Position numbers and translations under genes: made by a program. The notes beneath the pieces were generated by a model. The model was not told the DNA's origin and searched no databases. It saw only the letters and a program-made list of their open reading frames with translations. From NCBI GenBank assembly GCA_013335535.1, contig JAAXVL010000001.1, forward strand, positions 823,764 through 887,763: a stretch of 64,000 nt of DNA. Reading direction: 5' to 3'. This stretch comes from Azonexaceae bacterium. GTDB taxonomy: Bacteria; Pseudomonadota; Gammaproteobacteria; Burkholderiales; Rhodocyclaceae. Below, piece after piece: positions 42,921-52,728 of this stretch; position 1 is the stretch's first letter; each line of letters starts with the position of its first letter.

Positions 42921-44116
42921 GTTTTGATCTTGCTGATGACGTCGTAAATGGGGCCGATGACCGACAGCATAATCCAGCCAAGCAGGGCGCCCATGAAAAG
43001 CGTCAGCATCGGCTCGATGAGTGCCTGTGCCTTGCCGACCGATTCCTTGACGTCACGGTTGTAAAAGTAGCTGACATTGAGCAGCGCCTTGTCCAGCCCG
43101 CCTGTGCTTTCGCCGATGCGCAGCATGCGCACGACGAGCGGCGGAAACATGCCGACATCGTGGAAAGCGCCGGCCACGTTCTGGCCTTCGCGGATCGATT
43201 GCTCGACGCGCTCGAGCGCCTTGCGCACGACATGGTTGCCGACCACGGCCTGGGTAGTTCGGATCGACTCAAGTACCGGAATGCCGGAGGCGTAGAGCAT
43301 GGCAAAGGTGTTGGCGAAGCGGGACAGGATGATCTTTTTGAGGATTGGGCCGACGACCGGCAGGCTCAGTTTGATGCCATCGAGGCGAAAGCGCGCCAGC
43401 GGGTTGCTGCGCAGTATGGCCTGCGCGGCAATGAGGGCGATGATGGGCAACGCCAGAAAGACATACCAGTAGCCGACCAGCAGGTCCGAGATGAAAAACA
43501 GCAGCTTGGTGTGCGGCGGCAGCACCTGTCCCATGTTCTTCACGAACAGCTTGAGCTGCGGGACCATGTAGATCATGAGAAAGAAGGTGGCGGAAAGCAC
43601 GATGGTCGCCACGAAAGCCGGGTACATGAGCAGCTTTTTCGTGTGCGAGGCCAGTTCGTCCTCCCATTTCAGCGATTCGGCCAGGCTGGCCAGTACGTCC
43701 GGCAACTGGCCGCTGGCCTCGCCAGCGCGGATCAGGTTGCAGAACACCTGGCTGAAAATTTCCGGATGGGCGCTCATCGCCTGTGACAGGGTCTGGCCGC
43801 CTTCGATGCTTTCGATGAGCCCGGCCATCACCTCGCGGAAGCGGGGATGGTCGACCGAGTCGCGCAGGTCGGTCAGCCCTTCGAGGATGGGAACCCCGGC
43901 GCGGGTCAGGTGCTCGAGATGGAAACAGAAATTGATCAGTTCCGGCCGCGGCACCCGCTGCGCGCCAAACAGCGCGCGGTGCTTGATGGGCGAACCGGTG
44001 ATCAGGTCGAGATTCATGCGCTTGAGGCGCATTTCGAGATCGACCAGATTGATCGCGTCAAGTCGTCCGTAGGTCATCCGACCTTCGATGCTGACCGCCT
44101 TGTAGTCGAACAGCAC
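42917..44116 (-). CDS. mshG: Inner-membrane platform protein MshG (PilC/GspF family)
   Basis: A 399-aa protein with two T2SSF domains and three helices (about 165-190, 215-240, 370-395), including the FANTFAMLYASGIPVLESI motif. It couples the MshE ATPase to pilin polymerisation. It lies 2 bases after mshE and overlaps mshI by 4 bp. Confidence 0.92.
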   Translation of the reverse strand: MLFDYKAVSIEGRMTYGRLDAINLVDLEMRLKRMNLDLITGSPIKHRALFGAQRVPRPELINFCFHLEHLTRAGVPILEGLTDLRDSVDHPRFREVMAGLIESIEGGQTLSQAMSAHPEIFSQVFCNLIRAGEASGQLPDVLASLAESLKWEDELASHTKKLLMYPAFVATIVLSATFFLMIYMVPQLKLFVKNMGQVLPPHTKLLFFISDLLVGYWYVFLALPIIALIAAQAILRSNPLARFRLDGIKLSLPVVGPILKKIILSRFANTFAMLYASGIPVLESIRTTQAVVGNHVVRKALERVEQSIREGQNVAGAFHDVGMFPPLVVRMLRIGESTGGLDKALLNVSYFYNRDVKESVGKAQALIEPMLTLFMGALLGWIMLSVIGPIYDVISKIKT

Positions 44117-44118
44117 GG

Positions 44119-45825
44119 TTACATCCGATCGGTCAGGTCGACGACGCGGGCCAGTTCTTCAAGCGATGTCGTGCCATTGAGCACGCGCTGCATGCCGTCG
44201 TCGGCCAGCGTGGTGAAGCCTTGAAGCAGCGCCCGTGCGCGGATCTCGTGGGTGGTCGCGCGGCGGGCGATCAGTTCGTCGATGCCGGCGTCGATGCGCA
44301 GCAGTTCCATGATCGCGATCCGGCCGCGGTATCCCTGGAAGTCACACAATTCACAGCCAGTGGCACGGAACAGCACCGGGCGCGGCCCTTCGCCAAGGTC
44401 GGCCAGCAGGCGGATTTCGTGTGGTTCGGCATGGTACGGCGATTTGCAGTGCTCACACAGCCGGCGGATCAGGCGCTGGGCGATGATGCCGATGATGTTG
44501 CCGGCCATCACGTCGGGCAGCACGCCGATGTCGAGCAGGCGCGGCACGGCGCCGATGGCCGAATTGGTGTGCAGAGTCGTGTATACCTGATGACCGGTCA
44601 TTGCGGCGCGGAAGGCCATTTCGGCGGTCTCGGCATCGCGTACCTCGCCGACCAGGATGACGTCGGGGTCCTGGCGCATCATCGAGCGGATACCGTTGGC
44701 GAAATCGAGCTTGGCCGTTTCCGAGACCGAGGTCTGGCGCACCATCGCCATCGGGTATTCGACCGGGTCTTCGAGGGTCATGATGTGAATGCCCTCGGAA
44801 TTGATGTGATTGAGCACCGAATACAGCGTCGTTGTCTTGCCACTACCGGTCGGGCCGGTGACGAGGATGATTCCCTCCGGCCGAGAAATCATGAGCTTGA
44901 GCTGGTGAAGGTGTTCCTCGGCCAGGCCCAGGCCCTCCAGAGGAACGATGCCCTTCTGCCGGTCGAGAATGCGCAGGACGATGTTTTCGCCATGGATGGT
45001 CGGCTGGCTGGCGACGCGAAAGTCGATCGGCCGGCCGGAAACCGTCAGACTGATCCGGCCATCCTGTGGCGCCCGCATTTCGGCGATATTCATGCCGGAT
45101 AGTACCTTGATGCGCACCGTCATCGCGGGCCAGTAGGATTTATGCAGGGCGCGGATCTGGCGCAGCATGCCATCGATGCGGTAACGGATGCGCAGGAAAT
45201 TGGCTTCGGGTTCGAAGTGAATGTCCGAGGCCTCGCGCTTGACCGCATCGGTCAGGATCGAATCGATCAGGCGAACGACCGGCTGGCTGTATTCGTCGTC
45301 GGTTGCCGACAGGCTCTGCCAGTCGATTTCGCCGGTTTCGATCTCGTGCAGGATGCCGTCGATCGACAGCTCGTGGCCGTAATACTGGTCGATGGCGTGG
45401 TCGATTTCCGATTCGCTGCCGAGCAGCGTCTCAATTTCGGTGCCTTCTTCCAGTTGGCTGCGCACACGGTCGAGGCCGACGATGTCGTTGATGTCCGAAA
45501 TCGCCAGCGTCAGGCGGCGGTTCGGGCGGTCGTAATCAAGCGGCAGCAGGTGGTGGCGTTTGGCCAGTTCGCGCGGCACCAGCTTGAGGGCCTGCGGGTC
45601 GACAACGGCGTGCGAGAGATCGACGCTCTGCTTGCCGAGGTTCTCCGAGAGCGCCTGGCGCAGCGTGGCCTCGGTGACGAAGCCCAGCGAAACCAGCAAC
45701 TTGCCGATCGGCTGGTTCTGCTTCATCTGCTCGAGCAGCGCGATGCGCAGCTGATCTTCCGAGAGAATGCCTTCGGAAATCAGGATCTGGCCGAGCGGGC
45801 GGTGCTGGAGGGCGGAAGTGCTCAT
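44119..45825 (-). CDS. mshE: Pilus extension ATPase MshE (GspE/PilB family)
   Basis: The 568-aa ATPase has an N-terminal MshEN domain (LGQILISEGILSEDQL then QPIGKLLVSLGFVTEATL), the fold that binds c-di-GMP in MshE. It also has Walker A GPTGSGKTTTLYS, Walker B VILVGEVRDAETAE and a tetracysteine zinc site (CEHC, CELC). It powers pilus extension, so c-di-GMP could regulate this pilus, which fits the HD-GYP phosphodiesterase in the window. Confidence 0.94.
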   Translation of the reverse strand: MSTSALQHRPLGQILISEGILSEDQLRIALLEQMKQNQPIGKLLVSLGFVTEATLRQALSENLGKQSVDLSHAVVDPQALKLVPRELAKRHHLLPLDYDRPNRRLTLAISDINDIVGLDRVRSQLEEGTEIETLLGSESEIDHAIDQYYGHELSIDGILHEIETGEIDWQSLSATDDEYSQPVVRLIDSILTDAVKREASDIHFEPEANFLRIRYRIDGMLRQIRALHKSYWPAMTVRIKVLSGMNIAEMRAPQDGRISLTVSGRPIDFRVASQPTIHGENIVLRILDRQKGIVPLEGLGLAEEHLHQLKLMISRPEGIILVTGPTGSGKTTTLYSVLNHINSEGIHIMTLEDPVEYPMAMVRQTSVSETAKLDFANGIRSMMRQDPDVILVGEVRDAETAEMAFRAAMTGHQVYTTLHTNSAIGAVPRLLDIGVLPDVMAGNIIGIIAQRLIRRLCEHCKSPYHAEPHEIRLLADLGEGPRPVLFRATGCELCDFQGYRGRIAIMELLRIDAGIDELIARRATTHEIRARALLQGFTTLADDGMQRVLNGTTSLEELARVVDLTDRM

Positions 45826-45830
45826 GGGCG

Positions 45831-47096
45831 TTACGGCTGGCGCTCAGGTTGCAGTTCGTCCAGTCGCTTCTGGACGCTGTCGCGGGAGAAGCCAGCCGGG
45901 CGTTTGGCTGATGCTTCCAAGGCCAGCCGATAGTGCTGGGTGGCGAGGCGTGCTTGGCGCAGGTGATCAAGGCTGACGGCCAGATTGAACAGGTAATCCG
46001 GATTGTCGCCATCGGCCGCGACCGCGTTGAAATACACCTGCTGCGCTTCGGCCCAGCGGCCCTGGCGAGAATACAGATTGCCGAGCGCGAAATTGAGCGG
46101 CGCCGATTCCGGCTGGCTGGAAAGGAGTGATTTCAAACGGCTTTCGGCCGTGTACGGGTCGGCACTAGCCGACGGGTTATTCAGGATGGCGGCCTGGGTT
46201 GCCGGATCGCTCGGATTGGCGACCAGCGCTCGCTGACGCAAAGCGTCCGCATCCGCAGAGCGGCCCTGGCGCTGGGCAATGGCGGCCAGGGCGAGCAGGG
46301 CATCGGTATTGTTGGGGTCGCGCTGCAACAACTGTTCGAATTCCCGGCGGGACTGCTCGGTATCGCCGCGTTGCAGGCTGGCGTGACCGCGAATGAGACC
46401 GCCGTCAGCCTCCGGCTGCGTGCGAGTCAGGCGAATAGGCGGCTTGGCATACGTCTCGCCATCGGGCGGCGCCATGGGGGCGATGCGCGCTTCCCTGCGT
46501 GGAAAAAGCGGTGTCGCCGCTGGTTCAGGAGCCACTTCCACGGTCGACCGGGAATATGGGGCAAAATCCGAAGGTGCTGCAACTTGAACGGCAGGCGCCG
46601 GACGGGGGGGCGGTGACGGAGCGGCCGGTGGCGTTGCGCCAGGCGTGCTGACGGCCAACGAACCCCGGTTCATCGTGTTCATCTGGTACCAGACATATCC
46701 ACCGATGCCGACACCGGCAAGACTCAGCGTACCCAGCGCCAGCCAGAGCGGTAGACGCGACGGTGTCGCGGCGGGTTCCTTGGCTGCAAAGGCATTGCGC
46801 ACCGCTTCGCGCTGCTCGGACGATTTGGCCGGAGGCTGGGCGCTGCTGCTCTGTGGCGCAGTTGCGGCCGGGCGAGCTTCGGGCAGTGTCGCCGACCTGG
46901 CCAGTTCGGCGTCGACCGCTGCAAGGTGCGATGCCAGGTCCGGCAGCGGATTGGCTCCGCCCTTGGCAGGTTCCGAGGGAATCGGCTCAAGGCTGAGCAG
47001 GTCGCTGGCGGTTGGCAACATTCCACCCTGCGGATTGCGGGCAGATTCCTGCTTGGCATTTTCCGCCCGTCTCAGGGCATCCATCAGCAGGCTCAT
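45831..47096 (-). CDS. mshN: MshN-like TPR protein
   Basis: A 421-aa protein with a short cytoplasmic start, one helix (about 115-135), a Pro/Ala-rich linker and a C-terminal set of TPR repeats (GHASLQRGDTEQSRREFEQL onward). It matches MshN by order and architecture. A degraded repeat copy (46535-46573) is read in frame as part of the linker (DFAPYSRSTVEV). Confidence 0.8.
   Translation of the reverse strand: MSLLMDALRRAENAKQESARNPQGGMLPTASDLLSLEPIPSEPAKGGANPLPDLASHLAAVDAELARSATLPEARPAATAPQSSSAQPPAKSSEQREAVRNAFAAKEPAATPSRLPLWLALGTLSLAGVGIGGYVWYQMNTMNRGSLAVSTPGATPPAAPSPPPRPAPAVQVAAPSDFAPYSRSTVEVAPEPAATPLFPRREARIAPMAPPDGETYAKPPIRLTRTQPEADGGLIRGHASLQRGDTEQSRREFEQLLQRDPNNTDALLALAAIAQRQGRSADADALRQRALVANPSDPATQAAILNNPSASADPYTAESRLKSLLSSQPESAPLNFALGNLYSRQGRWAEAQQVYFNAVAADGDNPDYLFNLAVSLDHLRQARLATQHYRLALEASAKRPAGFSRDSVQKRLDELQPERQP
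46535..46573 (+). repeat. Dispersed repeat, diverged copy in mshN linker
   Basis: CTTCCACGGTCGACCGGGAA then TATGGGGCAAAATCCGAAG: core with one A-to-G change plus one extra G and recognisable tail. Located in a low-complexity linker, where an insertion would be tolerated. Confidence 0.55.
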
Positions 47097-47105
47097 GGGC
47101 AGCCC

Positions 47106-48902
47106 TCAGCGGCTCGGAACGATATTGAAGGGCTGGGCTTCATTCGGCTGGGTGAAGAAATTCTGCCCGGGAAGGTGGTCGCGCAAGGCAGCGAAATCAC
47201 CGTCCAGGCTGGCGTCCTTGATGACGACGGGACGCAGGAAGATGACCAGTTCTGTCTTCTGGGCTGCGTTGTTCCGGTTGTTGACTAGCTCGCCGGCCAG
47301 CGGGATTTGTCCGAGCAGCGGAACGCGCTGATTTTGGTAATCGATCTTGTCTTCCATCAGGCCGCCGAGAATGGCGATGTTGCCGCTGGCAACACGCATC
47401 ACCGATTCAATTTCGCGGGTTCGGATTACGGGGACCAAATTGCTGATTTCATTTTTCTTGAGATCAGGATTTGGGTCGAGTACTTCTCTGGCAACTGAGG
47501 TGATGGTCGGGCGTACGTTGAGGGTTACGGCATCGCCATCACTGATTTGCGGCGTAACACTGACGACGAGACCAACTGAAACTGACTGTGGTGTTGTCGT
47601 GTAAGTCGTCGTCGTGCCGACATTGGCTGTAGTGGTGGTGTCGGCCTTGACGCTGAAATAGACGTAGTTCTCTACCACCTTCAAGAGGGCTGTCTGGTTG
47701 TTCATGACAGAGACGCGCGGGCTGGAGAGTACTTTGGTCGTTCCGAAGGTGTCCAGCATCGTAATCAGGGAATCAGGGTTGCCCCCCCTGGTATACGTGA
47801 GATTGGCTGCATTCTTCGTCAGCGTATTGCTTATAAAGCTGACCGTTCCACCACCGGCCAGCTGCGTCCAGTTAATGCCTTGTTGATATCCATCTTTGAG
47901 CGTGACTTCGACGATGGTCGCTTCGATCAGGACTTGCTTTCTCGCCGAGTTGGCAACCCGATCGACAAATTCCTGAATCCGGTCATGTTGCCGTTGGGTG
48001 GCGCGCACAGTAATGACACCGCTTTCGGCGTTCATGATGACCGAGGCGGCTTCACGGAAGGTGCTACGGCGCTCGATGGATGTGCCGGAGGCCTGGCTGG
48101 CTGAGTTCGGATTGGGGTTGGCCTGCAGGGCGTTGGCAATCGCCTGGGCGGCCCGTTGCCCATTGCCTTGGGGCAAGGCTGCGGCGCCAGTGGATGTTTG
48201 TGCCGTTGATTTTTCAATCACGGTTTCGCTCGATCCTTCCGGCAATATCTTGTCGGTTTCGCGCAGGATGTCCTTGATGTTCTTTTCCAGCGATTCCCAG
48301 AACTGGTTGCGGGAGCTGTTTTCAATGCGGGTGTTGGAGATGTTTCCTGTCGTTCCCCCGGTGCTCGGGGCCGCGCTACCACTGCCACCAGTCGAGGTTC
48401 CCGTGGCGATCTGGGTATTTGTCGACACCGTGCCCGTGACGTTACGCGCCATGTTCACGTAATCGACCTTGTAATGCTTAAGGAAGGGCGAGTCGGGCAT
48501 GACGGCGAGGTTCGGGCCATCCAGCTCGAAGCGCATGTCGACCTGTTTGGAAATCCGGGTCAGCAGTTGTGGCAAGGTCTGGTCGATGGCATTCAGGGTG
48601 ACTGTGCCGGTGATGCCGGGGTGGATGTCGACGTTGACTTTGGCGTCGCGGGCCAGGGCAAAGAGCAGGTCGCGGACCGGAACGCCATTGACGACAACGC
48701 TGTAGGTTTCTGCCTTGCGGCTGGGGCTTGGTTTGGGCAGGGCCAGCGTTTGCTGGACCGGGGCGGGAATGTTTGCTGTCGCGGCTACGGGGGCCGAGCT
48801 TTCGGTGTTCAGGTGACCCTTGAGCGGTTCGCGCGGAGTGGGTGCCGCACAGGCGGCCAGCAGGATAGAAGCGAGCGTTGCGCTGATGAAACCGATTTTC
48901 AT
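47106..48902 (-). CDS. mshL: MSHA secretin MshL (PilQ/GspD family lipoprotein)
   Basis: A 598-aa protein from the ATG at 48902, with a signal peptide ending in lipobox LAAC, N-terminal secretin/TonB short N-domain (VVVNGVPVRDLLFALARDAKVN) and a C-terminal secretin core (RVPLLGQIPLAGELVNNR). A Ser/Gly/Thr-rich insert lies around residues 170-200. It forms the outer-membrane pilus pore. The 104-bp gap to mshM is the only long gap in the operon. Confidence 0.93.
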   Translation of the reverse strand: MKIGFISATLASILLAACAAPTPREPLKGHLNTESSAPVAATANIPAPVQQTLALPKPSPSRKAETYSVVVNGVPVRDLLFALARDAKVNVDIHPGITGTVTLNAIDQTLPQLLTRISKQVDMRFELDGPNLAVMPDSPFLKHYKVDYVNMARNVTGTVSTNTQIATGTSTGGSGSAAPSTGGTTGNISNTRIENSSRNQFWESLEKNIKDILRETDKILPEGSSETVIEKSTAQTSTGAAALPQGNGQRAAQAIANALQANPNPNSASQASGTSIERRSTFREAASVIMNAESGVITVRATQRQHDRIQEFVDRVANSARKQVLIEATIVEVTLKDGYQQGINWTQLAGGGTVSFISNTLTKNAANLTYTRGGNPDSLITMLDTFGTTKVLSSPRVSVMNNQTALLKVVENYVYFSVKADTTTTANVGTTTTYTTTPQSVSVGLVVSVTPQISDGDAVTLNVRPTITSVAREVLDPNPDLKKNEISNLVPVIRTREIESVMRVASGNIAILGGLMEDKIDYQNQRVPLLGQIPLAGELVNNRNNAAQKTELVIFLRPVVIKDASLDGDFAALRDHLPGQNFFTQPNEAQPFNIVPSR

Positions 48903-49006
48903 CGGGTTTTGCCTTATCTGAACAGGATAGTCACGGGTCACAGGGTATCGCTATGATGCTAGCACGTTAATTGGCGTGGCAACACGGTTTGGCGGATGCT
49001 GTTCGG

Positions 49007-50392
49007 CTATCGTAATTTGCTGATCTGTCGCGGAAACGGTTGTGCTGCCTTGATCGACTCCGGCAGGCCCTGCATGGCTCGAACAGCCTCCTCGCGACTT
49101 TCGTAATCACCAAAAATCACGCCGACACGATCTCGCCCGGAGAGACTGGAGCGATAGGCGCGAATTTGTGATGGGTCGAGCACGCTGCTTGCCCGGGCGA
49201 GGAAGCCTTCGATCTGGCCGGTTTGAGTGGCGTCAGTAGCCAGCAACTGAATGAAATAATGATTGTTCTGGGCGTCCTCAATCCACTGGTCATATTGCCC
49301 AAAATGCTGACGGGTCAGTGGAGCAAAGCGGATTTTGTCCGTGCTGGGTGGGGGGCTCTGTGTTTCGGCGCGCAACGGTCCCGGTGCCGGGCGCTTGCTG
49401 ATCTGGACGGTCGGATTGGTTTGCGGGGCTTCTCCGGAGGCCTGCGCGCTGCCCGGAGCTGCTTCCCTGAAAGTACCCGGTGGTCCGCTGCTAATGAACA
49501 GGGCGAGCAGTGCCACGACGCCGGCACCACCAGCCCCCCAGAGCAGAGGCTTGGGGTTGAACGGGGCCTTTGGCTTCAATGGTGAAAATCGTGCATCCTG
49601 GGCGGCGAGCTTGATCTGGTTGCTGCCAACTTCGTGGGCGCCGCTCGAATAGGCCGCCAATAGCGCCTTGTCGGCAAGAATGTTGATGCGTCGCGACAAA
49701 CCCTCGGAAATCTTTGCGATCATCGTCACCGCTTCCGCCGTGAATGGATTCGGCCCGTGGTAACCGGCGGCGCGCAGACGAAATTCGATGTAGGCCGCAA
49801 CGTCAGCCTGCTTGAGTGGTGTCAGGTTGAAGTGCTGGGTGATGCGTTCGCGCAACTGGCGCATGTCGGTGGCCGCGAGGCGTTCATCCAGTTCGGGCTG
49901 GGCGAAGAGGGCGATCTGCAGGAGTTTCGCGGCTTTGGATTCGAGGTTGGAGAGCAGGCGGATTTCTTCAAGCGACTCGGCCGGCATCGCGTGCGCTTCG
50001 TCGATCAGCAAAACCACGCGTTTGCCCTTGGCATAGCGCTCGATCAGCGAATCCTGCAAGGCCCGGGTCAGCGAGTGCGTGGCCTTGCCATCGGTCGGGA
50101 TGCCGAGTTCGTCGGCGATGGCGCCGAGGATTTCCTGCCGTGAAAGCGATGGGTTTGCCAGATAGAGCGTTTCGACATTTTCTGGCAAGCGTTCGAGCAG
50201 CATCCGGCAGAGCATGGTTTTTCCGCTACCGACTTCACCGGTGACTTTGACGATGCCTTCGTCCTGGGTGATGGCATAGATCAGCGCATCGAGCGTTGGG
50301 CCGCGGTTGGCGCCGGTGAAGAAAAAGTCGGTGTGCGGCGTAATGCGGAAGGGGGGCTCGCGCAGGCCGAAATGGTCGAGATAAAGGCTCAT
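49007..50392 (-). CDS. mshM: MshM/ExeA-like AAA ATPase with SPOR-like C-terminus
   Basis: A 461-aa protein with an N-terminal AAA_22 ATPase (Walker A GEVGSGKTML, Walker B VVLLIDEAHAMP), one helix (about 285-303), a Pro-rich linker and a C-terminal SPOR-type segment (YFIQLLATDA, VIFGDYESREEAVRAM) that would bind peptidoglycan. ExeA-type proteins help insert the secretin through the cell wall. It overlaps the response-regulator gene by 4 bp. Confidence 0.88.
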   Translation of the reverse strand: MSLYLDHFGLREPPFRITPHTDFFFTGANRGPTLDALIYAITQDEGIVKVTGEVGSGKTMLCRMLLERLPENVETLYLANPSLSRQEILGAIADELGIPTDGKATHSLTRALQDSLIERYAKGKRVVLLIDEAHAMPAESLEEIRLLSNLESKAAKLLQIALFAQPELDERLAATDMRQLRERITQHFNLTPLKQADVAAYIEFRLRAAGYHGPNPFTAEAVTMIAKISEGLSRRINILADKALLAAYSSGAHEVGSNQIKLAAQDARFSPLKPKAPFNPKPLLWGAGGAGVVALLALFISSGPPGTFREAAPGSAQASGEAPQTNPTVQISKRPAPGPLRAETQSPPPSTDKIRFAPLTRQHFGQYDQWIEDAQNNHYFIQLLATDATQTGQIEGFLARASSVLDPSQIRAYRSSLSGRDRVGVIFGDYESREEAVRAMQGLPESIKAAQPFPRQISKLR

Positions 50393-51810
50393 CGGCGGGT
50401 CCAGCTTTCCATGCGGTTGTAAAGCGTCGTACGGTTGATGCCGAGGCGGCGGGCGGCTTCGCTCATATTGCCGCCACTGAGTTCAATGGCCGCCTCGATA
50501 TAGCCGCGTTGCCAAAGCTCAAGGGTTGCATCCAGGTTAAGCGGCGATGCTTTTTCAAGGTGCCGGCGCGCCGCCAGCCTGACCTCTTCGATGTCGCCGG
50601 CAACCAGCATGGCCGTTCCGGTCGCTGGCTCGGGGGGGTCGAAATGATCGAACTCGGCGCGTAATTGCTCGGCGGTGACAGTTTGCCCCGGGTAGCGGGC
50701 GCTAAGACGAATGGCGATGTTGCGCAGTTCGCGGACGTTGCCGGGAAAGCTGTAGTCCAGCCAGAGGGACTGGGCCGAAGCGGCGAGCTGAAAGGGTTCG
50801 GAGCGAACGCTGGCGGCGCAGCTCTTGCGAAAATGCTCGAGCAATAGCAGGCGGTCCAGCCCCGTTTCACGTAGCGGTGGAACTGCCACGGTGAACACGG
50901 AAAGACGGTGAAAAAGGTCAGCCCGAAATCGCCCGGAGCGCATTTCCTGGCGCAAGTCGCGATTGGTCGCCGCAACGATACGTGCCGTGGAAACCCTGGT
51001 CTGTGTTTCGCCGACGCGCTGGTATTCGCCGTTTTCGAGTACACGCAGGAGTTTGGGCTGCAGGTCGAGTGGCAGTTCGCCGATTTCGTCGAGGAAGAGC
51101 GTGCCACTGTCGGCATCCTCGAAATAGCCGGACTTGGCGCTGTTGGCGCCGGTAAAGGCGCCCTTGGCGTAGCCGAACAAGGTTGGTTCAAGCAGCGTTG
51201 GCGAAATGGCCGCACAGTTCAGGGCGAGAAAAGGTTTGTCGTGGCGATCGGTCAGGCGGTGCAGGTAGTGGCTGGCGACAATATCCTTGCCGCTGCCTGA
51301 CTCGCCTTCGATTAGCACGGGGTAGGCTAGGTTGGCATATTGTCCGAGTTGCAGGCGAAGGCGCTGCATGGGCAGGCTTTCACCGATCAGTCCGCCTGTC
51401 TGTGCTGACTGAGTTTCATTGCAAAAACGCAGCGCCTGGCGGAACAGCTCGCTGAGACGGCCCGGGTCACAGGGCTTGGCAACGAAGTCGACGGCGCCCA
51501 ATGTGCGCGCGTGGCGGGCGTTGCTTTCGTCGCTCTGGCCTGAGAGAACAATGATTTTCATGTCCGGCGACAGGGCCAGCAAATCGCCGATCAGGGCAAA
51601 TCCCTCGTCTGGGCGGTGAGGGAGTGGGGGAAGGCCAAGGTCGACCAGGGCAAGCTGAGGCGGTTGCCTGAGTTGCCGGAGCAGCGTCAGGGCGTGCCCT
51701 CTGGAGTGGCTGGTGAGAACATCATATTCCTGCGCGAAGGCGAAGCTAAGCGATTCGCTTATGAGCGAGTCATCGTCAACAATTAGCAGAAGTGGCTTGG
51801 CTGATGGCAA
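50389..51810 (-). CDS. Sigma-54-dependent response regulator (PrsR-like)
   Basis: A 473-aa protein with an N-terminal receiver (LLLIVDDD; LALVDLGLPPL; K in FVAKPCD), an AAA+ domain (GESGSGKD, GAFTGA for sigma-54 contact, LFLDEIGELP) and a C-terminal Fis-type HTH (SEAARRLGINRTTLYNRM). It resembles the PrsR type. It heads the pilus operon and is the likely activator of the -24/-12 promoter before the prepilin gene; the kinase at 34036 is its likely partner. Confidence 0.92.
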   Translation of the reverse strand: MPSAKPLLLIVDDDSLISESLSFAFAQEYDVLTSHSRGHALTLLRQLRQPPQLALVDLGLPPLPHRPDEGFALIGDLLALSPDMKIIVLSGQSDESNARHARTLGAVDFVAKPCDPGRLSELFRQALRFCNETQSAQTGGLIGESLPMQRLRLQLGQYANLAYPVLIEGESGSGKDIVASHYLHRLTDRHDKPFLALNCAAISPTLLEPTLFGYAKGAFTGANSAKSGYFEDADSGTLFLDEIGELPLDLQPKLLRVLENGEYQRVGETQTRVSTARIVAATNRDLRQEMRSGRFRADLFHRLSVFTVAVPPLRETGLDRLLLLEHFRKSCAASVRSEPFQLAASAQSLWLDYSFPGNVRELRNIAIRLSARYPGQTVTAEQLRAEFDHFDPPEPATGTAMLVAGDIEEVRLAARRHLEKASPLNLDATLELWQRGYIEAAIELSGGNMSEAARRLGINRTTLYNRMESWTRR

Positions 51811-51915
51811 GAGCGCAACATTCCATGTGAAATTTTACCGATTATAGCCTCGTCGTTTCCCGGTGATGGAGGGGGTTTCTGCTAAAATCGCCCGACTTTT
51901 TCCAGGGAATATGCT

Positions 51916-52728
51916 TTGTCTGACGACATTCTTGTCGATATCGAAGACCTCCAGTTTGCCTATGACGGTCAGCCCGTGCTGCAGGGAATCAACATGAAGA
52001 TTCCGCGTGGCAAGGTCGTGGCCATCATGGGGGGCTCCGGTTGTGGCAAAACGACGTTGCTGCGGTGCATCGGCGGCCAATTGCGGCCGACCGGCGGGCG
52101 CGTTCGTCTGGAAAAACATCAGGTGTGCGAGATGTCGGAGGCGGAGTTGTATCGTCTGCGGCGCCGGATGGGCATGCTTTTTCAGTTTGGAGCCCTGTTT
52201 ACCGACATGTCGGTATTCGAGAATGTCGCCTTCCCGATGCGCGAACACACCGACATGTCGGACGAGATGATCCGCGATCTGGTGCTCATGAAGCTCGAGG
52301 CAGTGGGTTTGCGCGGGGCGCATAAACTGATGCCGGGCGCGTTGTCTGGCGGCATGGCCCGGCGGGTGGCGCTGGCTCGTGCCTTGGCGCTTGATCCTAT
52401 GCTGGTGATGTATGACGAACCATTTACCGGGCTCGATCCGATTGCCCTGGGCGTCATCGGTCAGTTGATCCGCAAGTTGAACGACGCGCTCGGCGCAACC
52501 TCGATCATGGTAACCCACGATATTCAGGAGTCCCTGCTGATCGTCGATTACATCTACTTCATGAACGGTGGACGGGTGGTAGCCGAGGGCACGCCTGATG
52601 AAATTCGGGCTTCAAGTGACCCGTTTGTTCATCAGTTCGTTCATGCTGCGCCGGATGGCCCCGTCCATTTTGACTATCCCGCCCTGTCGGTGCGTGACGA
52701 GTTTTTGGGCGTGGCTGCCCATGTTTGA
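51916..52728 (+). CDS. mlaF: Phospholipid-transport ABC ATPase MlaF
   Basis: A 270-aa ATPase with Walker A GGSGCGKTT, signature LSGGMARRVALARAL and MYDEPFTGLDP. The start is TTG at 51916 with AGGGA seven bases upstream; an ATG at 51911 is out of frame. First gene of mlaFEDACB, which moves phospholipids between membranes to keep outer-membrane asymmetry. Divergent from the pilus operon. Confidence 0.95.
   Translation: MSDDILVDIEDLQFAYDGQPVLQGINMKIPRGKVVAIMGGSGCGKTTLLRCIGGQLRPTGGRVRLEKHQVCEMSEAELYRLRRRMGMLFQFGALFTDMSVFENVAFPMREHTDMSDEMIRDLVLMKLEAVGLRGAHKLMPGALSGGMARRVALARALALDPMLVMYDEPFTGLDPIALGVIGQLIRKLNDALGATSIMVTHDIQESLLIVDYIYFMNGGRVVAEGTPDEIRASSDPFVHQFVHAAPDGPVHFDYPALSVRDEFLGVAAHV

Noticed and set aside
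50884..50915. GCCACGGTGAACACGGAAAG resembles the repeat
   Set aside because: It encodes the conserved RLSVFTVAVPPLRE motif of sigma-54 activators, so the likeness comes from protein conservation.
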